Part shown: piece by piece, positions 1 to 8,532 of the stretch
How positions within the stretch are numbered: position 1 is the first letter of the stretch
Layout: every line of letters begins with the position of its first letter
NCBI GenBank assembly: GCA_937944405.1
Contig: CALDYR010000008.1
Span: 1-42,021 of the forward strand
DNA length: 42,021 nucleotides
Origin: an uncultured Pirellulaceae bacterium
Lineage (GTDB): Bacteria; Planctomycetota; Planctomycetia; Pirellulales; Pirellulaceae
Direction: 5' to 3'
The notes under the pieces: generated by a model
What the model was told of the DNA's origin: nothing
The model's database searches: none
What the model saw: the letters and a program-made list of their open reading frames with translations, nothing else
Made by a program: the position numbers and the translations under genes

Positions 1-106
1 TTGAAACGACCCAGCTCAAATCCATTCCAGAAGAAATCCGTACGGCATTTTCACGCCATTAGTGTAAACTCTGCGCTGTAAACTAATTCATTGCCGAAAG
101 AACCCT

Positions 107-1255
107 ATGCGAAGCTTTACGTTTCTTTTGTTTGTAATTCTCACGTTCATTTGCTGGGGACTGTATGGACCGGTCCTGCATGTCGGACAAGAAATTTTGG
201 GCGGGGGCGGGGGACAAAAAAGCCTTCTCAGGCCGCTGATTTGTGTGGGGTTTGCCTACTTCTTGATCGCCGTTGTGTTTCCCACGATCGTGTTGATCGT
301 AAAAGGGGAAACCGGATACTGGTCGATCAGCGGTTTTTTTTGGTCGTTTGTCGCCGGAACTGTTGGAGCGGTCGGTGCGTTGGGAATTATTTTGGCGTTT
401 AAGTTTCAAGGAAAACCGTTTTACGTCATGCCTTTAGTTTTTGGATTGGCTCCGATCGTGAACACGTTTGTGACGATGGCGATGGCACGGACATTCAAAC
501 ACGCATCCATTCTTTTTTACATTGCGATCCTGATCGTTGCGATTGGCGCAGCTGGCGTATTGATCAACAAACCCAGTCCCGCCAAAACTGCTGCTCCGGT
601 TCAAACGACAGACGTCGCTCAACGGACAGAAACGCCTACGGTTGCCGGTGATGAAACCGATAACGAAACGGCAACCCAAGGGACAGCGATTGAAACGGCC
701 GACGAGAACGCCGTGGTTTTATCGACCGATCTTACCGATTCAAAAGCTTCATCGACTAGACCGTGGCCTTTGGCGATCGGAATTAGCATCGCGTTCACGG
801 CGTTGTGTTGGGGAGCCTACGGGCCTGTGTTGCATAAAGGTCAACTCAAGATGGGCGGCAGTCGCCTCCGCCCTTTCTTCTGTGTCGGATTAGCCTATTT
901 TGCGATCGCGGTCGTCGTTCCTGTCATGCTACTCGGTTCGTTGAACGATCCCGGAAGTTTCGATCACGTTTCGGGCATCCTTTGGTCTTTGGCTGCCGGT
1001 ATCACCGGGGCAGTGGGCGCGCTGGGAATTATTTATGCGTTCAACTTCGGCGGAAAACCGGTTTTTGTGATGCCCTTAGTTTTTGGATTCGCGCCAGTGG
1101 TCAACACGTTTTACGAAATCACCACCAAGAACCTGTTTGGGCAGGTCTCGACGTTCTTTTTCGCTTCTTTGGCGATGGTGATCGGCGGTGCGGTATTGGT
1201 GTTGATCCTTGCCCCTCGCAACAAAACCAAAGTCACCCCCTCAGTGACCACCTAA
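107..1255 (+). CDS. Internally duplicated multi-pass membrane protein (DMT/EamA-like, function unknown)
   Basis: The 382-residue protein consists of two homologous membrane halves, about residues 1-150 and 220-372, joined by a polar Thr/Ala/Glu-rich linker (about 155-215). The halves share the same landmarks in the same order: CWG.YGPVLH, LRP..CVG.AYF.IAVV, SGI/F.WS..AG..GAVGALGII.AF, and GKP..VMPLVFG.AP.VNTF. About five hydrophobic segments per half suggest ten in total, as expected for drug/metabolite-transporter folds built by duplication. The Gly-rich helix resembles sugar porters of that superfamily, but no substrate can be assigned. The ATG at 107 starts just before the first hydrophobic segment. 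It stands alone on the plus strand, 89 bp upstream of a small hypothetical gene. Confidence 0.72.
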   Translation: MRSFTFLLFVILTFICWGLYGPVLHVGQEILGGGGGQKSLLRPLICVGFAYFLIAVVFPTIVLIVKGETGYWSISGFFWSFVAGTVGAVGALGIILAFKFQGKPFYVMPLVFGLAPIVNTFVTMAMARTFKHASILFYIAILIVAIGAAGVLINKPSPAKTAAPVQTTDVAQRTETPTVAGDETDNETATQGTAIETADENAVVLSTDLTDSKASSTRPWPLAIGISIAFTALCWGAYGPVLHKGQLKMGGSRLRPFFCVGLAYFAIAVVVPVMLLGSLNDPGSFDHVSGILWSLAAGITGAVGALGIIYAFNFGGKPVFVMPLVFGFAPVVNTFYEITTKNLFGQVSTFFFASLAMVIGGAVLVLILAPRNKTKVTPSVTT

Positions 1256-1344
1256 GCAAGCCATTTGCGCTCGGGCCGAAAAAGCATCAACGATCTTTGA
1301 CGCGGTGCGGATGCAAAGGCCGTAATTTTTTCACGTAGAATCTG

Positions 1345-1767
1345 ATGCAAACCAACCTCCCAAAAGACCAGACAAATTTGGCGACTGCGGTGGACGCTTT
1401 GGACATCCTGCTGGCCCATGTCTGGATGGTCCGTACATTCATCAAACACAGCGAAGAAGCCGAAGAGGACGACGAACTCAACGAGGTCCAACGCGCGCTT
1501 TATGACTACATGCTGGCCCTGGGGCCACCGCTGCGAGCAAAGGACTACCCCAAGTACCTAAAAATTGCCAAGAAGAAGCTGAAAAAACTGATCGCAGCGA
1601 CCGAGCTGTTTACCGAGATACAACCCGAAATTTCATCGCACACCAATTTCCAAATGGCGGCGTTGTCCCTACAAGAATCGGTTCGGCAAGTCGAAGCGAT
1701 CATCAATTCGATTGCTACCAAACCGGGGACTATAAAACCAGGGACTACTGAACCGGGGCTTGGCTGA
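1345..1767 (+). CDS. Hypothetical helical protein with proline-rich tail
   Basis: A 140-residue soluble protein of unknown function. It is predicted to be largely helical and charged (EEAEEDDELNEVQRA, KIAKKKLKKL), with no signal peptide or membrane segment. The C-terminus carries a short repeat (KPGTIKPGTTEPG) encoded by imperfect 15-16 bp DNA repeats. The last 23 bp overlap the end of the convergent lipoprotein gene. No catalytic motif is visible. It could be a partner or adaptor protein, but that is a guess. Confidence 0.55.
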   Translation: MQTNLPKDQTNLATAVDALDILLAHVWMVRTFIKHSEEAEEDDELNEVQRALYDYMLALGPPLRAKDYPKYLKIAKKKLKKLIAATELFTEIQPEISSHTNFQMAALSLQESVRQVEAIINSIATKPGTIKPGTTEPGLG

Positions 1768-2386
1768 GCCGTTGTTCGATGTTCCGAAGAATCCGTTGTT
1801 CTAGTGACACATCGCGGCCCATCGCGATCCACCCCTTATTCTTGGTTGTCGCCCAATAGTCTGGCCGGTCGACGTCCAGAGAGTTGTCGGTGCGTAAGAC
1901 GTTACCGGAAACGGGCGAATTGATCGGTCGGGGGTTGTCCTCAAGTTCCTTGAACACTTGGACATCGATGGTGTAGCTGTTGCTGGATGGAATGATCCGA
2001 ATTTTTGCATAACGGCGTACGGTTTGCAGCGACGCGTGAATTTTTTCGTATCCACGTGTCGAATCGTGATGCCAAGGTTCTAAAATCGTGCTGCCGATGC
2101 GGGGGTGGGTTTCGATCCACCCTTCGGTCATTACACCGTCCACGCTTCGGATACGTTCTTCGCGAAAGATACGAAAATAGTCGTCGATCTCGTCGCTGAT
2201 TTCGTCCATGATGAACCAACGATCCATCACCGGGACAACCATCGGATTGGGCACCGGTTCGAAGGCTGATTGGTTTTTGGTGGCCTCTAAATTTTGAATC
2301 GTGCGACACCCCGCCAGACACACAATCATAGCGCTGACCAATAGAATCGCGGGTCTGAATATAAGATGTGAAGACGGTTTGGACAT
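1745..2386 (-). CDS. Predicted lipoprotein of unknown function
   Basis: About 213 residues from the ATG at 2386. An in-frame GTG seven codons upstream (2407) is the alternative start. The N-terminus is a lipoprotein signal: hydrophobic stretch, then CLAGC with the lipidated Cys at about residue 27. The mature part is rich in charged and aromatic residues (DRWFIMDEISDEIDDYFRI, WIETHPRIGST) and has no recognised enzyme motif. It is probably attached to a membrane facing the periplasm. It is convergent with, and overlaps by 23 bp, the hypothetical gene at 1345-1767. Confidence 0.65.
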   Translation of the reverse strand: MSKPSSHLIFRPAILLVSAMIVCLAGCRTIQNLEATKNQSAFEPVPNPMVVPVMDRWFIMDEISDEIDDYFRIFREERIRSVDGVMTEGWIETHPRIGSTILEPWHHDSTRGYEKIHASLQTVRRYAKIRIIPSSNSYTIDVQVFKELEDNPRPINSPVSGNVLRTDNSLDVDRPDYWATTKNKGWIAMGRDVSLEQRILRNIEQRLSQAPVQ

Positions 2387-2576
2387 CGCAACTAAATTTG
2401 AGCGCACGAACAGAACTTACCCGAGACGCCGAGAGTCTGAAGAGATTTCGACGTCAGGGCAAGTCCAGCTGTGCTAGCGGTGTTGGCCTGTTGGCCCACA
2501 ATCAGCGCCCTCATCGAACCCAATCCAGCGGGCTTTTAAAAGCGCGAAAAAGTTAGTCACCGTGCAAACTTAAAGC

Positions 2577-2801
2577 TCACTCAGCACCGCAGCAGCCCGC
2601 CGAACAGGTCGCGCTGCAGACGCACTCTCCGCCGGTATCGCAGGCACAACGAAGCGCGTCACAACCGCAATCGACGCAAGTGCATGCTTCTCCGCAGCAC
2701 ACGCAGGGAGCCGAATTCGATCTGGCGGTCGAAGTTGAAATCACAGTAACAGCAATTACAACCGCGACAACAGCCACGCCGGCAATCAATTTAGTAAACA
2801 T
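2577..2801 (-). CDS. Small Cys-rich membrane-anchored or secreted protein (metallothionein-like composition)
   Basis: Starting at the ATG at 2801, the protein has about 74 residues. It has a short basic start, one strong hydrophobic segment (about 5-22), then a tail with 14 Cys in about 40 residues, mostly as CxC and CC pairs (PCVCCGEACTC, DCGCDALRCACD, CSAGCC). Such density suggests metal binding or a disulfide mesh. True metallothioneins are cytosolic, whereas this one carries an export or anchor segment. A longer reading from 2870 would precede the hydrophobic segment with an atypical leader, so the inner start is preferred. It lies 56 bp downstream of the next Cys-rich gene on the same strand, suggesting cotranscription. 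Confidence 0.55.
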   Translation of the reverse strand: MFTKLIAGVAVVAVVIAVTVISTSTARSNSAPCVCCGEACTCVDCGCDALRCACDTGGECVCSATCSAGCCGAE

Positions 2802-2857
2802 AAGAAATCCAATCCAATAAAAGTCATGTAAGAATAATAGACAATTGTTGTCTCGAA

Positions 2858-3355
2858 TCATTTCAACCAAACAGACTCCATCGCCCGCCTACGGTTATAG
2901 GAACTGTTTAACCAACCGCGGTCCAATGTCACCAGCAGGACGCCTGCGACCAGCACGTAATTGAGAGACAGAAAATAAAAGAAAGGCGGCGACGTCGGCA
3001 GAAGATGGCTTTCGTCATTTCTTACGATTTTGTTCTGTTCAATCCGTTTTCTACACTGGCAATCGTGTTTGCACGATTCGCACGAACAGCACGGCTTGCC
3101 AGAAGCGTGAGGAGGACCAGAGGCGCGTGTGTTCTCATCAGCGTTGGGCCGCTGGGGGCAGCAACAGGTTTTGTGATGCGCCGTTTCACAACTTTCCCCC
3201 GCGCTTCCCTCAGTCCCAGTTTCCAAACGCTCAATGCAGCAACAACCACAACCCCGTACTTGCGATTGGGGCAACACGGTTAGCGCGATAATCAAAATCG
3301 CGATCGAGCAGCGTTTCGCGTTGTGCCGATTGACGTTGTGCATTGCAGTTAACAT
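2858..3355 (-). CDS. Cys/His-rich membrane protein, possible metal-binding
   Basis: 165 residues; the start may instead be the ATG four codons in (3343). The first hydrophobic segment (about 17-32) looks like a signal or anchor. The middle (about 36-101) holds 14 Cys with several His (RGCGCCC, AHHKTCCC, PCCSCESCKHDCQC). A second hydrophobic segment follows at about 125-145. The Cys block therefore lies between two membrane segments, probably outside the cytoplasm. No known domain is recognised. The downstream gene on the same strand is another small Cys-rich exported protein, and the pair may handle metal or redox stress together; this is inference from composition only. Confidence 0.5.
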   Translation of the reverse strand: MLTAMHNVNRHNAKRCSIAILIIALTVLPQSQVRGCGCCCIERLETGTEGSAGESCETAHHKTCCCPQRPNADENTRASGPPHASGKPCCSCESCKHDCQCRKRIEQNKIVRNDESHLLPTSPPFFYFLSLNYVLVAGVLLVTLDRGWLNSSYNRRRAMESVWLK

Positions 3356-3463
3356 ATATCAATTATACGACAGCAACGGCGCGAGGCAACGTTATTCTTG
3401 CGTCCCCCCAGGCGACTGGAATTGCTTGGAAGCTGGGCACAATCGATGTTTTGACGAATGAGG

Positions 3464-5113
3464 TTATCCGACGATCACCACAGACGGTTCGTAATCCTCA
3501 GGTGGCTCAAATCCTAAACACATAATCGATGTCGCGGCGAGACTACTAATTCCCAAACCGGACTGCTGGTTGAGTTTCAAATGATTATTGCCGCTGCAAT
3601 CGAGGATATAACACGGGACGGGGTTGAGCGTGTGGCTGGTCTTCATTTGTGGCAGGCCATCGGAGCCGAGTTTGGGATTTCCGTCTTTCCCCAGCGCGTA
3701 CATTTCGTCGGCGTTACCATGATCGGCGGTCACAATCAGAATACCGCCGGCGCGTTTGAGTGATTTCAAAATACGATCCAGACATAGGTCAACCGTTTCG
3801 ACGCTGATCTCAACGGCCAGCAGATTGCCGGTGTGGCCCACCATATCACCGTGGGGGTAATTAACACGAATGAAATCGTGTTTTTGATTCTCGATCGAAT
3901 CGAGAATAACGTCGGTGATTTCACCACCTTTCATCCAAGGGCGCTGCTCAAAGGGTAACAAATCAGAGGTAATTTCAACGTAGTCTTCTTTTGCTTCGTC
4001 GAATTTTCCGCTGCGGTTACCGTTGAAGAAATAGGTCACGTGGCCATATTTCTGCGTTTCACTGATCGCCAATTGGCGGACACCGGCGTTCGCCAAATAC
4101 TCGCCCATCACGTCATCGATCTCGGGCGGAGACACTAAATACTGTTTGGGAATTTGAAGTTCGGCTTCGTACTGCATGATGCCAGCGAACTGAATTTGGG
4201 GAACTTCGCCGCGGTCAAATTCGGCCAACTCTGGGTCGTCGAAGGCTCTTGAGATTTCAATCGCACGATCGCCACGGAAGTTAAACAAGACCACACTGTC
4301 CCCATCGACGATGGGTCCGACCGGTTCACCGTTTCGCGCGATGACGAATTCCTTGAGGTCTTGATCGATGACACCTGGCGTTTCGTTTCGAAGTGTTTCA
4401 ATCGCGTTTGTGGCGGTTTGGAACTGTCGCCCTTGGCCCCGCACGTGAGTCTTCCAACCACGTTCGACCATCGGCCAATCGGCGTTGTACCGGTCCATCG
4501 TGATGTACAATCGTCCGCCTCCTGATGCGATGCAATAATCGAAGTCTCCGGACTGGTTGATGCCGTCCAAATGCGTTTCAAGCACCTGGATGTAATCCAA
4601 AGCCGAAGTTGGTGGCACGTCACGCCCATCGAGCAACGTGTGAACCCGGACTTTTTTAATTCCCTGCTGATGAGCTTGAGACAGCATATTCAACAGGATA
4701 TCGATATGAGAATGCACGTTGCCGTCGGACAGTAGTCCCATGAAGTGCAATGTATTATCGTCGGTCAACGTCCCGGTCATCTTTTGCCAGACGTCGCCCT
4801 TGTAAATATCGCCCGAAGCCACCGCGCGTTTCACCAACAGCGCCCCTTGATCGAAGACGCGTCCAGACCCGATCGCGTTGTGGCCAACTTCGCTGTTTCC
4901 CATATCGTCATCCGAGGGCATGCCAACGGCGGTGCCGTGGGCTTTGAGCGTGGTGTAAAGCGCATTGTCTTTTAACCAGTCCAGTGTCGGAGTCGAGGCT
5001 TTGGCGACCATGTCTCCGGCGTCACCGTGACCGACGCCAACACCGTCCATAATGACCAAAACAACCGGACCGGTGGGCGCGATGTAATTCGCGATTTTCT
5101 TAAGAGGCTTCAT
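3464..5113 (-). CDS. gpmI: 2,3-bisphosphoglycerate-independent phosphoglycerate mutase
   Basis: Interconverts 3-phosphoglycerate and 2-phosphoglycerate in glycolysis and gluconeogenesis; cytoplasmic, Mn-dependent alkaline-phosphatase-fold enzyme. The 549-residue length fits the family (about 510-550). Visible landmarks are the first metal site (VLVIMDGVGVG, Asp23), the phospho-Ser motif DDDMGNSEVGHNA (Ser74), HTLLDGRDVPP in the phosphotransfer domain, and the C-terminal metal sites HGDMVGHTG and TADHGNADEM. The start is the ATG at 5113. It lies 45 bp downstream of the PQQ-propeller gene on the same strand, so the two may be cotranscribed. pgi, another glycolytic gene, is transcribed in the opposite direction nearby. 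Confidence 0.95.
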   Translation of the reverse strand: MKPLKKIANYIAPTGPVVLVIMDGVGVGHGDAGDMVAKASTPTLDWLKDNALYTTLKAHGTAVGMPSDDDMGNSEVGHNAIGSGRVFDQGALLVKRAVASGDIYKGDVWQKMTGTLTDDNTLHFMGLLSDGNVHSHIDILLNMLSQAHQQGIKKVRVHTLLDGRDVPPTSALDYIQVLETHLDGINQSGDFDYCIASGGGRLYITMDRYNADWPMVERGWKTHVRGQGRQFQTATNAIETLRNETPGVIDQDLKEFVIARNGEPVGPIVDGDSVVLFNFRGDRAIEISRAFDDPELAEFDRGEVPQIQFAGIMQYEAELQIPKQYLVSPPEIDDVMGEYLANAGVRQLAISETQKYGHVTYFFNGNRSGKFDEAKEDYVEITSDLLPFEQRPWMKGGEITDVILDSIENQKHDFIRVNYPHGDMVGHTGNLLAVEISVETVDLCLDRILKSLKRAGGILIVTADHGNADEMYALGKDGNPKLGSDGLPQMKTSHTLNPVPCYILDCSGNNHLKLNQQSGLGISSLAATSIMCLGFEPPEDYEPSVVIVG

Positions 5114-5158
5114 AAGTTTTGTCGTCGTTAAATTTTTCTTTGTAATGTGAAAACAAAT

Positions 5159-6535
5159 TCAGTGGTTATTTTTGGCAAGGTCGACAGCGACGATTTCTTC
5201 ATCATTGCGGGCGAACATTGTCTTTGCGGCATAGGCTGGATGGCTCCACACGACGGCCCGTCCGAACGCTTCGCCGGTCGGTTGGAGCACGTGGAAACGC
5301 CCCAGCGATTCGAATTTTCCCGGCGTCATCTTCGCCATCACCAAATCGCCAACTTCGTTCATGATGAAGTAACGATCGGTTTGCCCGATGCGTGTGATAA
5401 AACCCGTCCCGTGGCTGACCTTGCGTTTTTCTTGCGGGCGGGTGGCTTCGAAGGTCTGCCAAAGTCGCTCGCCGGTGCTTGCCTCCACGGCAAACAAACA
5501 CCCTAGCACGCAGTCGGTCCCATAAAGCGTTCCATCGACAAACAGCGGCGTCGAATTAGCGCTAAAAACTGACGTTTTCGGATTGCCACGCCATAGTTCT
5601 TGGGCCCCCGGTTTTTCGGTGTCTAACTTCAGCATCAACGACGCATTGCGAATCCCGCTGACGTACATCAAATCACCATCGACCACCGGACGGGCGATCG
5701 ACATTTGATACAACGGCGTGATCTGTTGCTGCCAGTAGACGGTGCCGTTTGCAGGGTTGAGACTGGCAACCCCCATCGGGTGGAACGCAATCAGTTGCCG
5801 CACGCCGGCCGCTTCGATAATCGACGGCGGACAATAACCGGCCTCCGTATCGAGCGCTTTCCACGCCACCGCGCCTGTCATTTTATTAAAAGCGACGATC
5901 CCTTGTCCGTCACCGCCGACCATCGTGTAAAGCAAATCACCGTCGACTAATGGATGGGAGGATTGCCCCCAGATAAGAATTTCGGCGTTAAATTTTTCTT
6001 TCAGACTGATCTTCCAAACGACTTCTCCGTCGGCCATGGTTCGACACTGTAAATCACCTTCGGCACCGAGGGTGTAGACTTTGTCGCCGTCGATGGTTGG
6101 GGTGCAACGCGGACCGGCCGGATAAGAAATACTGTAGGGGCAATCATAAGATTTTTGCCAGATCGTTTCGCCGGTCTCCGCATCCATCGCGGTGATGCGT
6201 TCGGCACCTTGGAGTTCGACCCGCGTGTTAGGATCGTTTTTCACTTCACCTTCGGATTTCACGTAGTCAAAAACGATAACCCTGCCGTCGGCTACTGCGG
6301 GACCTGCGTACCCCGCCGAAACTGGCATGCGCCATTTGACCGGTAAGCCTTCCGGCGGAATCGAATCAATGATTCCCGTTTCGCGGTAAACCCCATCGCG
6401 ATCGGCCCCCATCCACGCCGGCCAATCATCAGCACCTGCGACACCGGCGAACCCCCATAACATCAACATCATCATCAGCACAACGTCGATGGACAAAGGA
6501 GGGCGATAGATTTGTGGAACCCTAACATCGCTCAT
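5159..6535 (-). CDS. Exported PQQ-like beta-propeller repeat protein
   Basis: 458 residues. An N-terminal hydrophobic segment (about 18-34, ending AGVAGA) serves as signal peptide, and the mature protein begins DDWPAWMGADRDGVYRE. The body consists of repeating blades with G..Y..D/WK signatures (DAETGETIWQK, TMADGEVVWKISL, NKMTGAVAWKAL, NPANGTVYWQQ, EASTGERLWQTF), typical of PQQ/quinoprotein-like eight-bladed propellers such as BamB. Planctomycetes encode many such secreted propellers, mostly without assigned substrates. No enzyme site is evident, so a BamB role is not claimed. It is upstream of gpmI, with a 45-bp gap. Confidence 0.85.
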   Translation of the reverse strand: MSDVRVPQIYRPPLSIDVVLMMMLMLWGFAGVAGADDWPAWMGADRDGVYRETGIIDSIPPEGLPVKWRMPVSAGYAGPAVADGRVIVFDYVKSEGEVKNDPNTRVELQGAERITAMDAETGETIWQKSYDCPYSISYPAGPRCTPTIDGDKVYTLGAEGDLQCRTMADGEVVWKISLKEKFNAEILIWGQSSHPLVDGDLLYTMVGGDGQGIVAFNKMTGAVAWKALDTEAGYCPPSIIEAAGVRQLIAFHPMGVASLNPANGTVYWQQQITPLYQMSIARPVVDGDLMYVSGIRNASLMLKLDTEKPGAQELWRGNPKTSVFSANSTPLFVDGTLYGTDCVLGCLFAVEASTGERLWQTFEATRPQEKRKVSHGTGFITRIGQTDRYFIMNEVGDLVMAKMTPGKFESLGRFHVLQPTGEAFGRAVVWSHPAYAAKTMFARNDEEIVAVDLAKNNH

Positions 6536-6747
6536 AACAAAAACTCCAACAAAAACATGGCCGATAACTTCAGTGTTTTAACATAACCTTGCGATTTTTT
6601 CGACGGACCGTGGCGAGGACTTATCGTTGAATATTGAGCAAATGCCGATCAAACCTACTGGAAGCATGGCCGTATATTGGCGACAATACCGACCGGCTAA
6701 TCGAACTTTTCCTTTTTAGATACTGAAATCTCGGACACTTTAAGCTC

Positions 6748-8175
6748 ATGTCGAAAATTAAACCGATTACTTTTGATCCCACTAACGCTTTTGTGACCCC
6801 TCATGGCATTACGCAAGAACAATTCGATGGGATTCAAAACAGGCTCAACGCGTGCCGATCGGAGATGCTGGACATCGATCTCTCCCTTTGGGCTGACGGT
6901 AAGAACATCCCCGCCTCCAAAGAACCGTTGGACGCTGGATTTCATGAGATGCCCGAACGGATCTTGGACGATTACCAGGCCGATCGTGATTCCAGTGAAC
7001 TTGGTAAGATCTTAGAAACGGCGAAACGCTTAGGAGCTTTGGTGGACAAAGTTGTCGTGTTGGGGATCGGCGGTTCTTACATGGGGGCCCGCGCGTTGAT
7101 GGAGACCTGCTGTGCCCCGTACCATAACGAATTGTCGCGCGCCCAACGCGGCGGACGGCCACGAATGTACTTCGAAGGCAATAACGTCGACAATGATTGG
7201 GCTCAAGCGTTGCTACAGTTTTTAGAATCCGATTCGCAAGGTGATGGGCCTGAGGGGAATTGGGGCATCATCGTAATTTCCAAAAGTGGCGGCACTTTGG
7301 AAACTGCCGCATCGCTGCGGATTTTCATGGACGCTCTAAAATCCAAAGTCGGCGAAGATCAATTGTCACAATTCGTTGTCCCGGTGACCGGAGTAAGCGG
7401 AAAGCTGGCGGACCTGGCAACCGAGATCGGCTGCGTCGATCGTTACCTTGTACCCGATGGGGTTGGTGGACGGTTTAGTGTGTTTTCTGCGGTGGGACTG
7501 TTGCCCGCGGCGATGCTGGGTATCGACGTCGTGAAAATGCTCGAAGCCGCCGCCGCGATGAACGCTCATTTCCAAACTGCCGAACTGGGCAGTAACGTTG
7601 TGATGGACTACGTCGCGGTCAATCATCTTTTAGAGGAAAACAAAGGCGTCAACATTAGGGTGCTTTCGGTGTGGAGCAAATCATTGGAGTCGGCCGGGTT
7701 TTGGTATGACCAACTGTTGGCAGAAAGCTTAGGGAAGCATGAAAAAGGGGCGTTCCCCCTAACGTGTTTAAACTCGCGTGATCTCCACTCGCGCGCTCAA
7801 CAGCACCAGGAAGGCGCACGTGACAAAGTGATGAACAACGTGATCGTCGATTCATGGAGAACTGACCCCTTAGCGATCGGAAACAGCAAATGGGACCAAG
7901 ACCAATTGAATGAACTGGCTGATAAAACCCTGCCAATGATCATGGACGCCGCGATTAACGGTACCAATTTGGCGTATAAAGAAGATGGTCGCCCCACGAC
8001 AGATATTCACTTGCCTGCGGCAGACGAAGCCGCGTTGGGACAATTATTCCAAATGCTGATGCTGGCAACGGTGCTCGAAGGTCGGTTGCTTGAGATCAAT
8101 CCTTACGGTCAGCCCGGCGTCGAAAAATACAAAAAGTATATGAACCAGTTGTTGCGTGAGGACGTAACGGCATAA
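6748..8175 (+). CDS. pgi: Glucose-6-phosphate isomerase
   Basis: Interconverts glucose-6-phosphate and fructose-6-phosphate; cytoplasmic. 475 residues with two SIS domains: LGIGGSYMGA at 105-114 and the phosphate loop ISKSGGTLET at 177-186. The active-site region HSRAQQHQEG and the C-terminal GQPGVEKYKK, carrying the catalytic Lys, are also present. The length is closer to the shorter bacterial/Bacillus-type PGI than to the 550-residue E. coli form. The ATG at 6748 is chosen because the conserved region starts soon after. It is divergent from the gpmI-side operon across a 212-bp gap that should hold both promoters. Confidence 0.94.
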   Translation: MSKIKPITFDPTNAFVTPHGITQEQFDGIQNRLNACRSEMLDIDLSLWADGKNIPASKEPLDAGFHEMPERILDDYQADRDSSELGKILETAKRLGALVDKVVVLGIGGSYMGARALMETCCAPYHNELSRAQRGGRPRMYFEGNNVDNDWAQALLQFLESDSQGDGPEGNWGIIVISKSGGTLETAASLRIFMDALKSKVGEDQLSQFVVPVTGVSGKLADLATEIGCVDRYLVPDGVGGRFSVFSAVGLLPAAMLGIDVVKMLEAAAAMNAHFQTAELGSNVVMDYVAVNHLLEENKGVNIRVLSVWSKSLESAGFWYDQLLAESLGKHEKGAFPLTCLNSRDLHSRAQQHQEGARDKVMNNVIVDSWRTDPLAIGNSKWDQDQLNELADKTLPMIMDAAINGTNLAYKEDGRPTTDIHLPAADEAALGQLFQMLMLATVLEGRLLEINPYGQPGVEKYKKYMNQLLREDVTA

Positions 8176-8532
8176 ACAGAGGCTCTTCAAGTTTTAATTC
8201 TAGCGTAGACGGAGGCGGCCGAATTAAGACCGGTCACCACAAACCGAAGTCTGACGACTTCCCTTATTCAACTTCCGCTTTAACCAACTTCCGCCTTAAC
8301 CAACTTCCGCCTTAACCAACTTTCGGCTCATCCAACTATCACCCTAATTTAAATTCAGGCAAAGTACGACAATCGTAATGCGCGCGGTCGCGTGGCATCT
8401 AACAAATCCACCGCTGACAAATTTACAAAACGACAACGGTTCATCATTGCCGAAGAAGCCCCGCCATTTCAGCGCTCTTTCTGTTCTCTACGACGCCCCC
8501 ATCATCGAACTCCATCCAACTCCGAGGAAAAC
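8176..8532. other. Intergenic stretch with a 16-bp tandem repeat
   Basis: Gap of 357 bp between pgi and the secreted-protein gene. The middle holds the 16-bp tandem array described separately. An open frame continues upstream from the next gene to 8392, but its composition and the position of a ribosome-binding site argue that this part is leader. No strong pgi terminator was seen. Confidence 0.6.
8269..8348. repeat. 16-bp tandem repeat array, about 5 units
   Basis: Unit CAACTTCCGCCTTAAC. Copies start at 8269 (one T for C), 8285 and 8301 (both exact). They are followed by two decayed copies at 8317 (CAACTTTCGGCTCATC) and 8333 (CAACTATCACCCTAAT). The array lies in the gap between pgi and the next gene, so slippage would not damage a coding region. 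There are no spacers, so this is not a CRISPR. Confidence 0.9.

Noticed and set aside
8269-8348. Repeat array as a CRISPR
   Set aside because: Units are 16 bp and directly adjacent without spacers, and no cas genes are present.
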